A stretch of DNA of 64,000 nucleotides, from contig JAFRQQ010000013.1 in NCBI GenBank assembly GCA_017428525.1, positions 186,001 through 250,000 on the forward strand, read 5' to 3'. The notes beneath the pieces were generated by a model. The model ran no database searches, was not told the DNA's origin, and saw only the letters and a list, made by a program, of their open reading frames with translations. This DNA comes from Clostridia bacterium. Lineage in GTDB: Bacteria > Bacillota > Clostridia > Oscillospirales > Acutalibacteraceae. Numbering within the stretch: the first letter of the stretch is position 1; each line of letters begins with the position of its first letter. The translations under genes and the position numbers were made by a program. Shown in pieces: positions 24,850 to 35,300 of this stretch.

Positions 24850-26613
24850 TTATTTTTGCTCCTTGAGCGCCGCGAACTGCCTGCGGTACTCCTCGTCGCT
24901 CATCTGTGCGACCGTCTGCGGGGCGGTCTGCTGCTGCGACGTTTTGAGCACGGCGATGCAGTCCTCGCATTCCTGCAGGGAATTGTGCAGCGTTTCGGCG
25001 CTGCGGCAGATGCGCGTGACCGTCGCCATCTCCTCCGGGTCGAACTCCTGCGCAAACAGGCTCAGCTCCGGCGTCAGACCGGCGTCGAGTATGCCGCACA
25101 GCGTGCGCATCACGCGCCGGTTGAAATCGGTCACAAAATCATCGGGCGAAACGCTGTCCTTGAGCTTATGATAAAAATCCGGATTCCGGAAGAAGGAGGC
25201 GATCAGCGTTTCCTCGGCGCGCGCCTGCCGCAGATGCTGCCTGCGCTCGGGGTTGTTGTGATCCTCCGCGCTTTTTGACAGCAGGGTCATCTGCTGCTGT
25301 TGCTTCTCTTTTTCCGCCTGCCGCCGCAGCCGCCCGCGCGCGGAACGGATCTGCGCCTTCAGGCTCTCGACGCTCACGCCGAATTCATTGGACAGGCGCG
25401 CCGCATACAGCTCCTGCTCGATCTCGCCGCATTCGGCCAGAATCGAGGACGCGGCGGTCAGAAAGCGCAGCTTACCGTCGTCGGTGAGCAGATTGTATTT
25501 TTCCCGTTCGCGCAGCAGCCGGTATTCCGTGCGGTTCGCCGCGCCGTTGAGCAGATCGGCAAAGCGCTCCGGCCCGTAGGTGCGGATGATCTCGTCGGCG
25601 TCCTTGCCGCCCTCCATCTGCACGACCAGCAGCTTCATGCCGGTCTTGCCCAGCACCTCGAGCGCCCGGCGGGTCGCCTTGCGCCCGGCCTCGTCGTTAT
25701 CGTAGCAGATCAGAATCTCATCGGCATAACGCGAGAGCAGATTCGCCTGCTCGCTTGTGAACGCCGTGCCCAGACAGGCGATCGCATTTGTGAAGCCCGC
25801 CTGATGCAGCGCGATGACGTCCATGTAGCCCTCGACGAGGATCAGCCGGTTTTCGTTGGAATTCTTTGCAAAATTCAGCGCGAACACGCCGTTGCTTTTC
25901 TTATAGACGGGCGTGTCGGAGGTGTTGATATACTTCGGCTTGGAATCATCCATGACCCGCCCGCCGAACGCGATCACATTGCCCTGCAGATCGATGATCG
26001 GAAACATCACGCGGTTGCGAAAGCTGTCATAATAGCTTGTCCGGCCGTTTTTATCCGACCGGCGCGTCAGGTTGGCCAGCACCAGCTCCTGCGCGGTGAA
26101 GCCTTTTTCTTTTAAATGATCGGTCAGCTGCCGCCAGTCGTCCGGCGCATAGCCCAGACCGAATTTGCGGATGGTGTTCGGCGTCAGCCCGCGGCGCAGA
26201 AAATAATCGAGCGCCGCGCGGTTCCGGGGGTCGTTGAGCTGCGCGTTGAAAAAGCGCGCCGCCTCGCGGTTCGCGGCCAGCAGCCGCTGCCGCTGCCGAA
26301 AGAGCGAATCGTCGTAGCCGTCCTCCGGCATGGGCAGACCGGCCGATTGCGCAAGCGTCTTGACCGCCTCCACATAGTCCAGATTCTCCATCCGGCGCAC
26401 AAAGGTGATGATATCGCCGCCCGCGCCGCAGCCGAAGCAATAGAACGAGCGCGTGTCCGGATACACCGTGAAGGACGGCGTTTTTTCATTGTGAAACGGG
26501 CAAAGACCGACCAGCGTCTTGCCGCGCCGCTTGAGCGCGACCTGCGCGCCGACCACGGTTTCGATATCCAGTTTGTCCTGCAGCTCCTGAATGAATTGCG
26601 GACTGATCGGCAT
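24850..26613 (-). CDS. dnaG: DNA primase DnaG
   Basis: This 587-residue primase makes RNA primers at the replication fork. The N-terminal CHC2 zinc finger has ligands C38, H41, C59 and C62 ([16 protein letters not shown]). The RNA polymerase core has [13 protein letters not shown] and the Toprim domain has [13 protein letters not shown] and [12 protein letters not shown]. The C-terminal helicase-binding part is poorly conserved and rich in Arg/Gln ([13 protein letters not shown] run). The ATG at 26613 begins the conserved N-terminus with AGGGGAGG upstream, 26 bases after the dgt stop. Confidence 0.97.
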   Translation of the reverse strand: MPISPQFIQELQDKLDIETVVGAQVALKRRGKTLVGLCPFHNEKTPSFTVYPDTRSFYCFGCGAGGDIITFVRRMENLDYVEAVKTLAQSAGLPMPEDGYDDSLFRQRQRLLAANREAARFFNAQLNDPRNRAALDYFLRRGLTPNTIRKFGLGYAPDDWRQLTDHLKEKGFTAQELVLANLTRRSDKNGRTSYYDSFRNRVMFPIIDLQGNVIAFGGRVMDDSKPKYINTSDTPVYKKSNGVFALNFAKNSNENRLILVEGYMDVIALHQAGFTNAIACLGTAFTSEQANLLSRYADEILICYDNDEAGRKATRRALEVLGKTGMKLLVVQMEGGKDADEIIRTYGPERFADLLNGAANRTEYRLLREREKYNLLTDDGKLRFLTAASSILAECGEIEQELYAARLSNEFGVSVESLKAQIRSARGRLRRQAEKEKQQQQMTLLSKSAEDHNNPERRQHLRQARAEETLIASFFRNPDFYHKLKDSVSPDDFVTDFNRRVMRTLCGILDAGLTPELSLFAQEFDPEEMATVTRICRSAETLHNSLQECEDCIAVLKTSQQQTAPQTVAQMSDEEYRRQFAALKEQK

Positions 26614-26639
26614 CGGTCTTCACCTCCCCTGCCCCGGCG

Positions 26640-27659
26640 TCACCGCAGGAGCATCTCATCCTGCCGGCTCCAGGCCTTCGGCACAAAAATATCGTTGAAT
26701 ACACGCACGGCGTAGCGGTCGGTCATGCCGGCGATAAAATCGCAGGCGGCCGCCTCCAGCCCGTCGCACAGTGCAATCTCTCTGTAAAGCGGGGGCAGCC
26801 GCTCCGGCACCTCCGTGTAATAGTCAAACAGCTTCTGAATCAGCGCGGCAGCCTTGATCTCCTCGCTCTTGCAAACGGGATTCGTATAGACCTTCTCAAA
26901 CATAAAGGTATGCAGCGCGTCGAACGCATCCTGCACCTCGGCGCTCAGGCAGATATCCGCGCCGCTGCTCTGAATGCAGTCGAGCACCAGCGTGTTGATC
27001 CGCGCGCTTTTGCTCTCGCCGAGCACGGCCCGGATCTGCGCCGGGATCTCCTCCTCGCGCATCACGCCGGCCGTGGCGGCGTCGTCGATATCGTGGTTGA
27101 TATAGGCGATCCTATCCGCCAGACGCACCACGCGCCCTTCGAGCGTTGCCGCCGGCGCGCCGCTGGTATGGCGCTCGATCCCGTCGCGCACCTCGAAGGT
27201 CAGGTTCAGGCCCTGCCCCTCCTTTTCCAGCTTATCCACCACGCGCAGGCTCTGCGAATAATGATGAAACCCGCTGCTGCTCACCGCGTCCAGCGCCCGC
27301 TCCCCGGCGTGGCCGAAGGGCGTGTGCCCCAGATCGTGGCCGAGGGCGATCGCCTCGGTCAGGTCGCCGTTGAGCAACAGCGCACCCGCGATCGTGCGCG
27401 CGATCTGCGCCACCTCCAGCGTATGGGTCAGGCGCGTGCGGTAATAATCCCCCTCGGGGGAGAGAAATACCTGCGTTTTATGCTTGAGCCGCCGGAACGC
27501 GCTGGAATGGATGATCCGGTCGCGGTCCCGCTGATAGACCGTGCGCACCGGACAATCCGGCTCGGGGCGCAGCCGCCCGCGGCTCTCGCAGGCCAGCGCC
27601 GCCCGCGGCGACAGGGTCGCCCGTTCCCGCGCTTCGGCTGCCAGACGAATCTCATTCAA
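26640..27659 (-). CDS. dgt: dGTPase-like HD-domain phosphohydrolase
   Basis: This 339-residue protein is of the deoxyguanosinetriphosphate triphosphohydrolase-like type often placed before dnaG in Clostridia. The HD metal site is visible as TRLTHTLEVAQIAR, ALGHDLGHTPFGHAGE and, further on, RIAYINHDIDDA. The start codon appears to be TTG at 27659, supported by CGGAGGG 7 bases upstream; no in-frame ATG lies before the conserved region. It probably controls dNTP pools or quality for replication, together with primase and sigma factor. Confidence 0.92.
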   Translation of the reverse strand: MNEIRLAAEARERATLSPRAALACESRGRLRPEPDCPVRTVYQRDRDRIIHSSAFRRLKHKTQVFLSPEGDYYRTRLTHTLEVAQIARTIAGALLLNGDLTEAIALGHDLGHTPFGHAGERALDAVSSSGFHHYSQSLRVVDKLEKEGQGLNLTFEVRDGIERHTSGAPAATLEGRVVRLADRIAYINHDIDDAATAGVMREEEIPAQIRAVLGESKSARINTLVLDCIQSSGADICLSAEVQDAFDALHTFMFEKVYTNPVCKSEEIKAAALIQKLFDYYTEVPERLPPLYREIALCDGLEAAACDFIAGMTDRYAVRVFNDIFVPKAWSRQDEMLLR

Positions 27660-27697
27660 GCTGCATCCCTCCGTTCCTCTGAAAAGCTTCTCAATAG

Positions 27698-27725
27698 TTT
27701 ATACTGAAAAAGTCCGAAATGTACT
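27698..27725 (-). promoter_or_regulatory. Possible promoter of the dgt-dnaG-rpoD operon
   Basis: On the minus strand AGTACA (27725-27720), 16 bases, TATAAA (27703-27698), about 40 bases before the dgt start. The match is weak, but it is the best candidate in the 111-base gap. Confidence 0.35.
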
Positions 27726-27770
27726 CTTAAAATACAAATTTTTCTCTTTCGCAGATGAAAAAATGCCGAT

Positions 27771-28397
27771 TCAGTCGAGATCGGCATATAATTCTTCGAT
27801 TTTTTCCGCGGTCACACGGCCGTTGCTCGCCTCGGTCAGCGCCGCGCGGAAGCCGTCCTCCAGCACGCGCGGAATGCGCAGCTGCAGCGTCACGGCGTCG
27901 GTAAACGCGGTATCCTCCACCACGCCGCCGCTCGCGGGCACGAGCGCCGCGAGCCGCCCGTAAAAGGTGTAGTCGCACGTCACGGCCAGGCGCGCGCAGA
28001 CCGCGCGGGTCACAACGCCGCCGGCCTCCACGGCGATCGCCGCGCCGTGGGAATAGGCGCGCACGAGGCCGCCCGCGCCGAGCATGATGCCGCCGAAATA
28101 GCGCGTGACCACCACGGCGCAGTCCGTCAGCCCCTGCTTTTCGAGCACGTCGAGCGTCGGGATGCCCGCCGTGCCCTGCGGCTCGCCATCGTCGGAATAG
28201 CGCTTGACACCCTCCTCCCGCAGGATATAGGCATAGACATTGTGCGTGGCGTCCCAGTGGCGCTTGCTGATCTTCGCGATGAATTCCAGCGCCTGCGCGC
28301 TCGTCGTGACGGGGGAAATATACCCGATGAAGCGTGATTTTTTCACGATGAATTCCGCCTGCGCCGCGGCGCGGACGGTTTTATACTGTTCCGTCAT
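27771..28397 (-). CDS. yigZ: YigZ/IMPACT family protein
   Basis: This 208-residue protein has the UPF0029/IMPACT N-terminal domain (FIVKKSRFIGYISPV, WDATHNVYAYIL, RYSDDGEPQGTAGIP, VVVTRYFGGIMLGAGGLVRAYS) and the ferredoxin-like C-terminal domain. The family is linked to translation and ribosome-associated stress, without an established reaction. It lies between rpmE and dgt. No clear promoter is seen, so it may depend on readthrough of the rpmE terminator. Confidence 0.95.
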   Translation of the reverse strand: MTEQYKTVRAAAQAEFIVKKSRFIGYISPVTTSAQALEFIAKISKRHWDATHNVYAYILREEGVKRYSDDGEPQGTAGIPTLDVLEKQGLTDCAVVVTRYFGGIMLGAGGLVRAYSHGAAIAVEAGGVVTRAVCARLAVTCDYTFYGRLAALVPASGGVVEDTAFTDAVTLQLRIPRVLEDGFRAALTEASNGRVTAEKIEELYADLD

Positions 28398-28422
28398 AGG
28401 CTGTCACTCATTCGGATAGCAC

Positions 28423-28451
28423 AAAAAGCGGTGCACAAAAAATGCACCGCT
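28423..28451 (-). terminator. Terminator after rpmE
   Basis: AGCGGTGCA (28427-28435) pairs with TGCACCGCT (28443-28451). On the minus strand the helix is followed by TTTT (28426-28423). It sits 25 bases before yigZ. Confidence 0.8.
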
Positions 28452-28470
28452 GTTTTTGCTTACCATGTTC

Positions 28471-28677
28471 TTATTTGCTGCCGAGATTGAAACGTCTGTT
28501 GAAACGATCCACACGTCCGCCGGTGTCGACCAGCTTCTGCTTGCCGGTAAAGAACGGATGGCATTTGGAGCAGATATCCACGCGGATGTTCTGCTTGGTG
28601 GAGCCGGTCTTGATCACTTCGCCGCAGGCGCAGCGGATCTCCGTCTGCTCATACTTCGGATGGATGCCTTCCTTCAT
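28471..28677 (-). CDS. rpmE: 50S ribosomal protein L31, zinc-binding form
   Basis: The 68-residue L31 starts [12 protein letters not shown] and has four Cys at 16, 18, 36 and 39 (CACG and CSKCH), the zinc-binding C+ form. It ends RRFNLGSK. The zinc-free paralogue (YtiA type) is not in the window. The ATG at 28677 is preceded by AGAGGTGA. It has its own promoter and terminator. Confidence 0.97.
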   Translation of the reverse strand: MKEGIHPKYEQTEIRCACGEVIKTGSTKQNIRVDICSKCHPFFTGKQKLVDTGGRVDRFNRRFNLGSK

Positions 28678-28717
28678 TGATGTCACCTCTTTCACTTGCA
28701 CTAACGTAACATGAAGC

Positions 28718-28746
28718 ATTTTAGCACAGTTCATTTGAAAATGCAA
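28718..28746 (-). promoter_or_regulatory. Sigma-A promoter of rpmE
   Basis: On the minus strand TTGCAT (28746-28741), a 17-base spacer ending in TGTGC, TAAAAT (28723-28718). The extended -10 is present. Confidence 0.8.
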
Positions 28747-28768
28747 GCCCTTTTTTTATTTTTTTTCG

Positions 28769-31700
28769 TCAGCTGTCGTTTTCGCTGTTTTTCGCCGTTT
28801 TTGCGCCTTCTTCGCCCGCAAACAGCGTGACGCTCTCATGCAGGCGGAAGGAATAAATCAGCGTTTCCTTCACCGGCAGCTCCAGCGCTTCGCTCAGGCA
28901 GCGCCGATACACGGCAAGCTGCGCACGGTAGCGGTCGGTCAGCGCCTGCGCCGTCTGCACGCGGTCGGTTTTGTAATCCACGATCACCAGCGCGCCGTCC
29001 TCCAGAAAGGCGCAGTCCACCACGCCCTCGATGACGATCCGCTCCCCTGCCGTGCAGTCCGGGGCAAGCTCCGGCTGCAGCTCCGCAAGCGGCACGCCGA
29101 CGCGGAAGCCGTATTCCCGCAGCACCCGCGGCGAGCGGAACATCCGCGCGGCCAGCGGCGAGGCGAAGAAGCGCGTAATGGCCTGCAGATCCACCGCCTG
29201 CGCCTGCGCGGGGCTGAAATAGCCGGCGTCTGTCAGACGCCTGAGCTCCGCGGCGGGGTCGGCTGCGGCGGCGCGGAAGTCGGCAAACTCCATGAACCGG
29301 TGGGTCGCCGTGCCGCGCTGCGCCGGGGTCAGTCCTTCCTTGCTCATGAAGGCCGGACGGGCGGAGGCGAAATACGTCGTATCCGTTTCGGCCCCCTCCA
29401 TCCGGGAGGCGATGCGCTTGGCCACAACGCCGTGCAGCGGCGCGTAAGGGTAGACATACGCGAGCTGATCGCGCAGCTGCGCGACAATCGCCGGATCCGG
29501 CGCGGGCAGCGTGCGGGTCTGCGCCTGCTCGGCTTCGGACAGTTCCGGGCGCACGATTTCCGCGCGCAGCGGCGTATCGCAGGGCACCGTCCAGTCCGAC
29601 GGCAGGCCTGCCGCCATGCGCAGGGCGTGCGCGTCCGGATGACGCACAAGCGCTGCGAGCAGAACCTCGCTGTAACGTGAGAAGCCGTTGACGGTGAAGG
29701 GCGGGATCTGCGGCTGCGTCCCCGCCTTCGCGGCGATCGCGGCCAGACGCTTGCTCCAGTCGCTGCCGGCGGCGAGCACCAGCAGCTTTTCCTTCGCGCG
29801 CGTGAGCGCAACATACAGCACGCGCAGTTCCTCGCTGTTTTCCGTTCGCCGGATCTCCAGCTGCGCCGCGATGCGGGAGAGCGTGTCATATTTGACCGCG
29901 CCGCGCCCGCCGATCAGGCCGACGCCGCTGCCGGGCGCGAGGATCAGATCCGAGCGCTGCGCCTGGGTATTGTAGCTGCGCTCGCAGCCGGCAAGAATAC
30001 AGATGGGGAATTCCAGCCCCTTGCTCTTATGAATGGTCATGATGCGTACAGCGTCCGCCGCATCCGAGGCGGCGTCGCCGCATTGCAGATCCCGTCCGCT
30101 GCTGACTGTCGCGTCCACATAGCGCAGAAAACCGTCCACGCCGCGGCCGCCGTTGTGCTCATAGCGGTTGGCCAGATCGATCAGCAGGTTGAGGTTGGCG
30201 CGGCGCTTTTCGCTGTCCCGCATCGCGCAGACGATCGCGTCATAGCCGGTTTCGTCGATCAGGCGGCGCACCAGCTCGCCGGTGCGTACCGTCACGGCCA
30301 GCCGCCGCAGCCGGACCGTCTGCTCAAGGAAGGCCGCCGCCTTCGCGTCGCCGTTTTCGGCGGCATGCACAAGGCAATGATAGATCGGCCCCTGCCGCTG
30401 CGCGGCGCGCATGCGCGCGAGCTCCGCGGGCGTAAAGCCGAACGCGGGAGAGAGCAGCACCGCCGTGAGCGGGATATCCTCAAGCGGGTCGTTGAGCACC
30501 TTCAGCAGAGAGAGCAGGAAACGCACCTCCGGCGCGGTGAGGATGCCCTTGCCCGCTTCGCACAGGAAGGGAATGCCGCGCGCGGTGAACACGTCGGTGA
30601 ACGCCCGCGTGGTCCGCTGCACGCTGCGCAGCAGGATGCAGAAATCCCGCAGCTGCACCGGCCGCTCGCCGTCGCCGTCCTTGACGGTCATGCCGGTCTG
30701 CATGGCGTTCGTGATGTAATCGGCCAGGAACACGGCCTGCGCCTGCAGGGCCTGATCGGTCGGAGCCTCGACCAGATACAGCTCGGTCGCCGGCCCGGGC
30801 TTGGGCGCATAGGGCGCCGCCGCCTCCAGCCGCTCTCCGGCGTCATAGGTCACACCGCCGGTCTCGCTGCTCATGACCGCTTCGAAAATATAATTGACAA
30901 TGCCCGTGACGCCCGCGCGGGAACGGAAATTCCGGCCGAGCGTGACCCTTGCGGGAAAATGTGTGCCGTCATAGTCCTGCAGCGCGTCGCGCCGGTGGAG
31001 AAAGATCTCCGGCATCGCCCTGCGGAAGCCGTAAATGCTCTGCTTGACGTCGCCGACCATGAACAGGTTTTCCTCGTTGCGGGAAAGGGCTTTGAAGATC
31101 ATATTCTGCGCGGCGTTGACGTCCTGGAATTCGTCCACCAGGATCTCCTCGTACTGCGCGGAAAGCGATTCCGCCAGCGCCGTTTTTTCCGTGCCGTCCG
31201 GCGTTTCGCGCAGCAGCAGCTGCAGCGCGAGATGGAGCGTATCGCTGAAATCGGCGGTGTTGCGCGCCCGCTTGGCCGCCGAAAAGGCGTCGTCATAGGC
31301 AAGCGCCGCATCCACAAGCGCGCCGACGGCCGGCGCGAGCGACGCAAGATCCTCGGCATGCTCCGCCTCGCGCACGCAAAGGCCGTTTTCCGTCAGCTTT
31401 TTCAGCTCGTCCTTATAGTCGTCGCGCGCGTGCTTGCACAGCGTTCTGACGAAGGATTCATATTTGCGCGGCGCGCTGCCGAGACGGTCGAATTTCGCGC
31501 CGGCAAAGGCGTCGCAGATCGCGTCCCACGGGCCGTCGAGCGCCGCCTCCAGCTGCGCAAACAGCGCCAGATCGGATTGAAACGTCGGCTGATAGCCGGC
31601 CAGCTCGGGCTCCGCTTCCAGCATCCGCAGACACTGATCGGCCGTCCGCGCGGCGTTGGTCAAAAAGCTGCGCACATAAGAAAGGATCTGCTGCCCCCAC

Positions 31701-32320
31701 GGGCTTTCCTTCGCGCCGACAGACGCGTCAAAGGGCGCGAGGAGCGAGTGCATCCAGCTGCGCGGAAAGGCGTAGGCCTGTGAGAGCGCGAACAGCGAAA
31801 GGACGGCGTCGGTCAGCTTGCTGTCATCCCGCGCGTTGCCCAGCAGCGTGCAGAGCGCCGAAAAGCCGGGCGTCGGCGCGGCATAGCGCGCCTGCAGGAC
31901 CGTCTGCAGCGCGGATTCCTGCAGCTGTGCGGTCTCACCCTGATCGAGCAGGGTGAAATCCGGCGAAATGCCCAGCGCGTGGAAGTTTTCCCGCACCAGA
32001 CGGATACAGAACGAATCGATCGTGCAGATATTGGCGCAGGGCAGCATCAGCTGCTGCCGCCGCAGATGGCGGTCCTCCGGCGTTTCCGCCAGCCGCCGGT
32101 CCAGCGCCGCGGCAATCTTCTCTTTCATCTGCGCCGCCGCCGCGTTCGTGAAGGTCACGATCAGCAGGTTTTCGATGCCGCAGGGCGAGGATGAATCGCA
32201 GATGCGCTGAATCACGCGCTCCACCAGCACGGCGGTTTTGCCCGAGCCGGCGGCCGCGCTGACCAGCAGGGTTCCCTGCCGGCCGTCAATGGCCTTTTGT
32301 TGGTCAGGCGTCCACTCCAT
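28769..32320 (-). CDS. addA: AddAB helicase-nuclease subunit AddA
   Basis: This 1183-residue UvrD/Rep-type helicase has a C-terminal RecB-like nuclease and processes double-strand breaks for recombination. Walker A is SAAAGSGKTAV (21-31), with helicase motifs TFTNAAAAQMKEK, LVDEFQDVNAAQ and MTIHKSKGLEFPI further on. The nuclease site is VVDCAFLEDGALVIVDYKTD, with the key DYKTD. The ATG at 32320 was chosen as the start of the conserved N-terminus. It overlaps addB by 17 bases. The length is normal for the family. Confidence 0.97.
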   Translation of the reverse strand: MEWTPDQQKAIDGRQGTLLVSAAAGSGKTAVLVERVIQRICDSSSPCGIENLLIVTFTNAAAAQMKEKIAAALDRRLAETPEDRHLRRQQLMLPCANICTIDSFCIRLVRENFHALGISPDFTLLDQGETAQLQESALQTVLQARYAAPTPGFSALCTLLGNARDDSKLTDAVLSLFALSQAYAFPRSWMHSLLAPFDASVGAKESPWGQQILSYVRSFLTNAARTADQCLRMLEAEPELAGYQPTFQSDLALFAQLEAALDGPWDAICDAFAGAKFDRLGSAPRKYESFVRTLCKHARDDYKDELKKLTENGLCVREAEHAEDLASLAPAVGALVDAALAYDDAFSAAKRARNTADFSDTLHLALQLLLRETPDGTEKTALAESLSAQYEEILVDEFQDVNAAQNMIFKALSRNEENLFMVGDVKQSIYGFRRAMPEIFLHRRDALQDYDGTHFPARVTLGRNFRSRAGVTGIVNYIFEAVMSSETGGVTYDAGERLEAAAPYAPKPGPATELYLVEAPTDQALQAQAVFLADYITNAMQTGMTVKDGDGERPVQLRDFCILLRSVQRTTRAFTDVFTARGIPFLCEAGKGILTAPEVRFLLSLLKVLNDPLEDIPLTAVLLSPAFGFTPAELARMRAAQRQGPIYHCLVHAAENGDAKAAAFLEQTVRLRRLAVTVRTGELVRRLIDETGYDAIVCAMRDSEKRRANLNLLIDLANRYEHNGGRGVDGFLRYVDATVSSGRDLQCGDAASDAADAVRIMTIHKSKGLEFPICILAGCERSYNTQAQRSDLILAPGSGVGLIGGRGAVKYDTLSRIAAQLEIRRTENSEELRVLYVALTRAKEKLLVLAAGSDWSKRLAAIAAKAGTQPQIPPFTVNGFSRYSEVLLAALVRHPDAHALRMAAGLPSDWTVPCDTPLRAEIVRPELSEAEQAQTRTLPAPDPAIVAQLRDQLAYVYPYAPLHGVVAKRIASRMEGAETDTTYFASARPAFMSKEGLTPAQRGTATHRFMEFADFRAAAADPAAELRRLTDAGYFSPAQAQAVDLQAITRFFASPLAARMFRSPRVLREYGFRVGVPLAELQPELAPDCTAGERIVIEGVVDCAFLEDGALVIVDYKTDRVQTAQALTDRYRAQLAVYRRCLSEALELPVKETLIYSFRLHESVTLFAGEEGAKTAKNSENDS

Positions 32321-35300
32321 CCGCTGCTCCCTCCTCTCCGTCCAGCGCCGTGAGCACGGCGTCATGATCCGCGTCGGCGAGCTTGCGCACCGGGATATCC
32401 GTTTCGTAGCCGCAGACGCTCTGATAATCGCAATACTGGCAGACGTGCTGATAATTCCTGCCCTCCGCAGGCAAGGCGGGAATCTCCCCCGCGTGCAGCG
32501 CGTGCACCATCTCAAGAAGAATCGTATCCGCGCGCAGCTTGAGCGCTTCGAGCTGCCGCAGGCCGATCAGCGAGCCGCGCATCTCCCCTTTTTTGAAATC
32601 CACGGGGATATACAGCCCGCCCGCCGTGCGGTCCATGGCGAGCACCACGTCGCAGTCCCGCAGCACCAGGCCTTCCGTGCGGCACTGCTTGCGCGCGGCC
32701 AGCGCCACATCCTCCGCGGAAGCGTCCCGCGGGAGCGACACACGCGGCGCCTTGGCCGGATAATAGAGCACGCCCGCGGGCGTCACATCGCCGAAGCGGT
32801 CCGTGCCGTTGCGCCAGAGCGCAAACAGATAAATGAGCATCTGCAGGTTCAGCCCGTGCATCGCGTCGCTCAGGCGGAAGGGCTTGCCGGAAGACTTGTA
32901 ATCCACCACCCGCAGATAGGTTTTGCCGTTGATCACGGCGGTATCCACGCGGTCCACCGCGCCGGAAATGCTCAGCCCGCCGTCGCCGTCGCGCAGCGTA
33001 TAGGCCGGAATCTCCGGCTCAGCGCCGCCGATGCGCAGCTCGAACGCCACGGGTTCGAAATCGCTGTTGCGCAGCTCCTCGATCAGGCGCTCCGCCACAT
33101 CGCAGACTGCGCCCTCCAGCTGCGCATACAAATATAAAAACCGCTCGCCCGGCGATTCCTCGCCGAACATTTCCGTCAGATGCGCCGCCATTTCCGCGTG
33201 CACGAACGCTTCAAGCGCCGGACGGGTCAGGGCGGTGAGCGCTTCGCCGCGATGCGAGCGCAGCAGCGCCTCAAGCACGGCGTGGATGATGCTGCCGCGC
33301 TGCATGGGATCCAGCTCCGCCGGCCGCCGCGGATTCGCCCGCAGGCCGTAGCTGCAGAAATAGGCAAAGGGGCACTGATGATACCGCTCCACACGGGAGG
33401 CGGAAATCTGCATCCGGTCGCCGAAAAGCGCGCGCGCCGCCGCAGGATCCTCAATGCGGTAATCCCGTCCGCCGCAGGCGCGGTCCAGCGCCGCCAGCCG
33501 CCCCGCATAGACGGGATCGGCGGAGAAATACTCCAGAAAGGACGCATAGGCCGTATTCCCGTGCGCGCGCTGACGCGCAAGCTGCTCGAACGCAGGCGCG
33601 GCGCCCTCCGCATAATAAAGCGGTTCGGCCTGCGCGGCGTCCACCTCGCGCACCTGCGAGAACAGGCGTTTGATTTTCAGATAGATTTCCGACGGCGCAA
33701 GCGTGTCGCCGTTCGCCCCGCGCTCGGGGCAGCTGACAAACAGCCGCTGTGTGGCGCAGCTGCAGGCGCTGTAGGCGATCAGCCGCTCCTCCGCGAGCTG
33801 GTATTCGCCGAAGCCCGCCAGCTCCACGCCGAGAGCGGCCAGCGCACGCCGGTCGTGATCGGTCAGCGCCGCGCCGCTTGCGGGCACGGCAGGAAACACG
33901 CCGCTGTTGCAGCCGACGATGAACACCGCCTTGGGCGCCGCCGTCCGGATGCGGTCCGCCGCGCCGACTGTGATTTCATCCAGCCCCTGCGGCAGACTGC
34001 CGACCGTCTGCGCGTCCAGCATAAGCGAAAAGGTCTCAAAGAATTCCTCGGGCGTGACCGTGCGCCCGCGCAGCAGCGTTTCCAGGCTGTCCAGCAGGGC
34101 GACGACCACCGTCCAGAGGCGGTCCAGCTCCATCGCCGCGCCCGGCTCGCCCTGCGCAATCAGCGCATCCGCCAGCGTGCGCAGATGGGTCGCGGCGTCC
34201 GTGCGCACGAGCAGCTGCCAGACTGCCGCGGCGCAGGCGCTGCCGTCGCCCTCATGCAGCGACCGGCGCAGGGAAAGCAGCGGCTGCACCGTGCGCACCC
34301 GCAGCGCCTCCAGCGTTTCGAGCGCCGCCGCGTCTTCTTCCGTCATGGCACCGAAGCCGCGCGGATTGCGCGTCCAGGGCTTCGTCCATGCGCCGCCGCG
34401 CAGCTGCCAGAGATAGCTGTAATCCTCCAGCGCCGCGATTTCCTCGGTCGTCAGACCGGTCAGTTCGGTTTTCAGATAGCGCATCACGCGCTCCGTATCA
34501 AAGCCCTTGGCAGCGATTTCGACGGCGCTTTCCACCAGATTGACCACGGGCGAGGCGGCCACGGGCCGGCGCACATCGGCAAACGCGCCGATGCCGCACT
34601 TGCGCAGCGCGCTGTGCAGCGGGGCTTCATAATCGTCAATATTGCGCGCGATGATCGCGATCTCCCTGCACCGCAGACCCTCCGTGCGGATCAGTTTTTT
34701 TGCGGTCGCCGCCACAAACGCGCATTCCGAATCGATATCCGCCGCCTTGCACAGCAGAAGCTCCTCGCAGGGCGCGTCGTAAACCTCGGGGGCAGCGGCA
34801 TAGAGATTGCGCTCGAGCGCAGCCAGGGCCGGCGCGACGCCGCGCCTTGCATCCCCGCCCAGAACGGTCGGCAGCGCCGCCGGCACGCCGTTTTGTTTCG
34901 CGAGCCGGATCAGCGCGGATGCCGTGCGCTTGGTATGGGCGAACAGATCCGTTTCATCGCCGAGGTTGCGCAGCCCGTCGCAGCACAGGGTCACGCAGAC
35001 CTCCCGCGCCTGCCGCAGCATCCCGCCGATCACGCGCAGCTCCTGCGCCGTGAAGCCGCGGAAGCCGTCGATCATCACGGTGCGGTCACGGAAATAATCG
35101 CGGCTGTCCATGCAGTCCGCGCAGACGGTCAGCAGATCGTCCGGATCAAAGCAGCTGCTGCCCAGCAGCGCGTCATAGGCGTCAAACACCGTCGCCAGAT
35201 CCTGCAGCTTCGCGCGCAGCAGGGGCGTTGCCACCGCGCCGGACGCCGCGCGCAGATCCTCCGCGCTCACCGCGCTGCACTTGCATTCCGAACGCAGCGC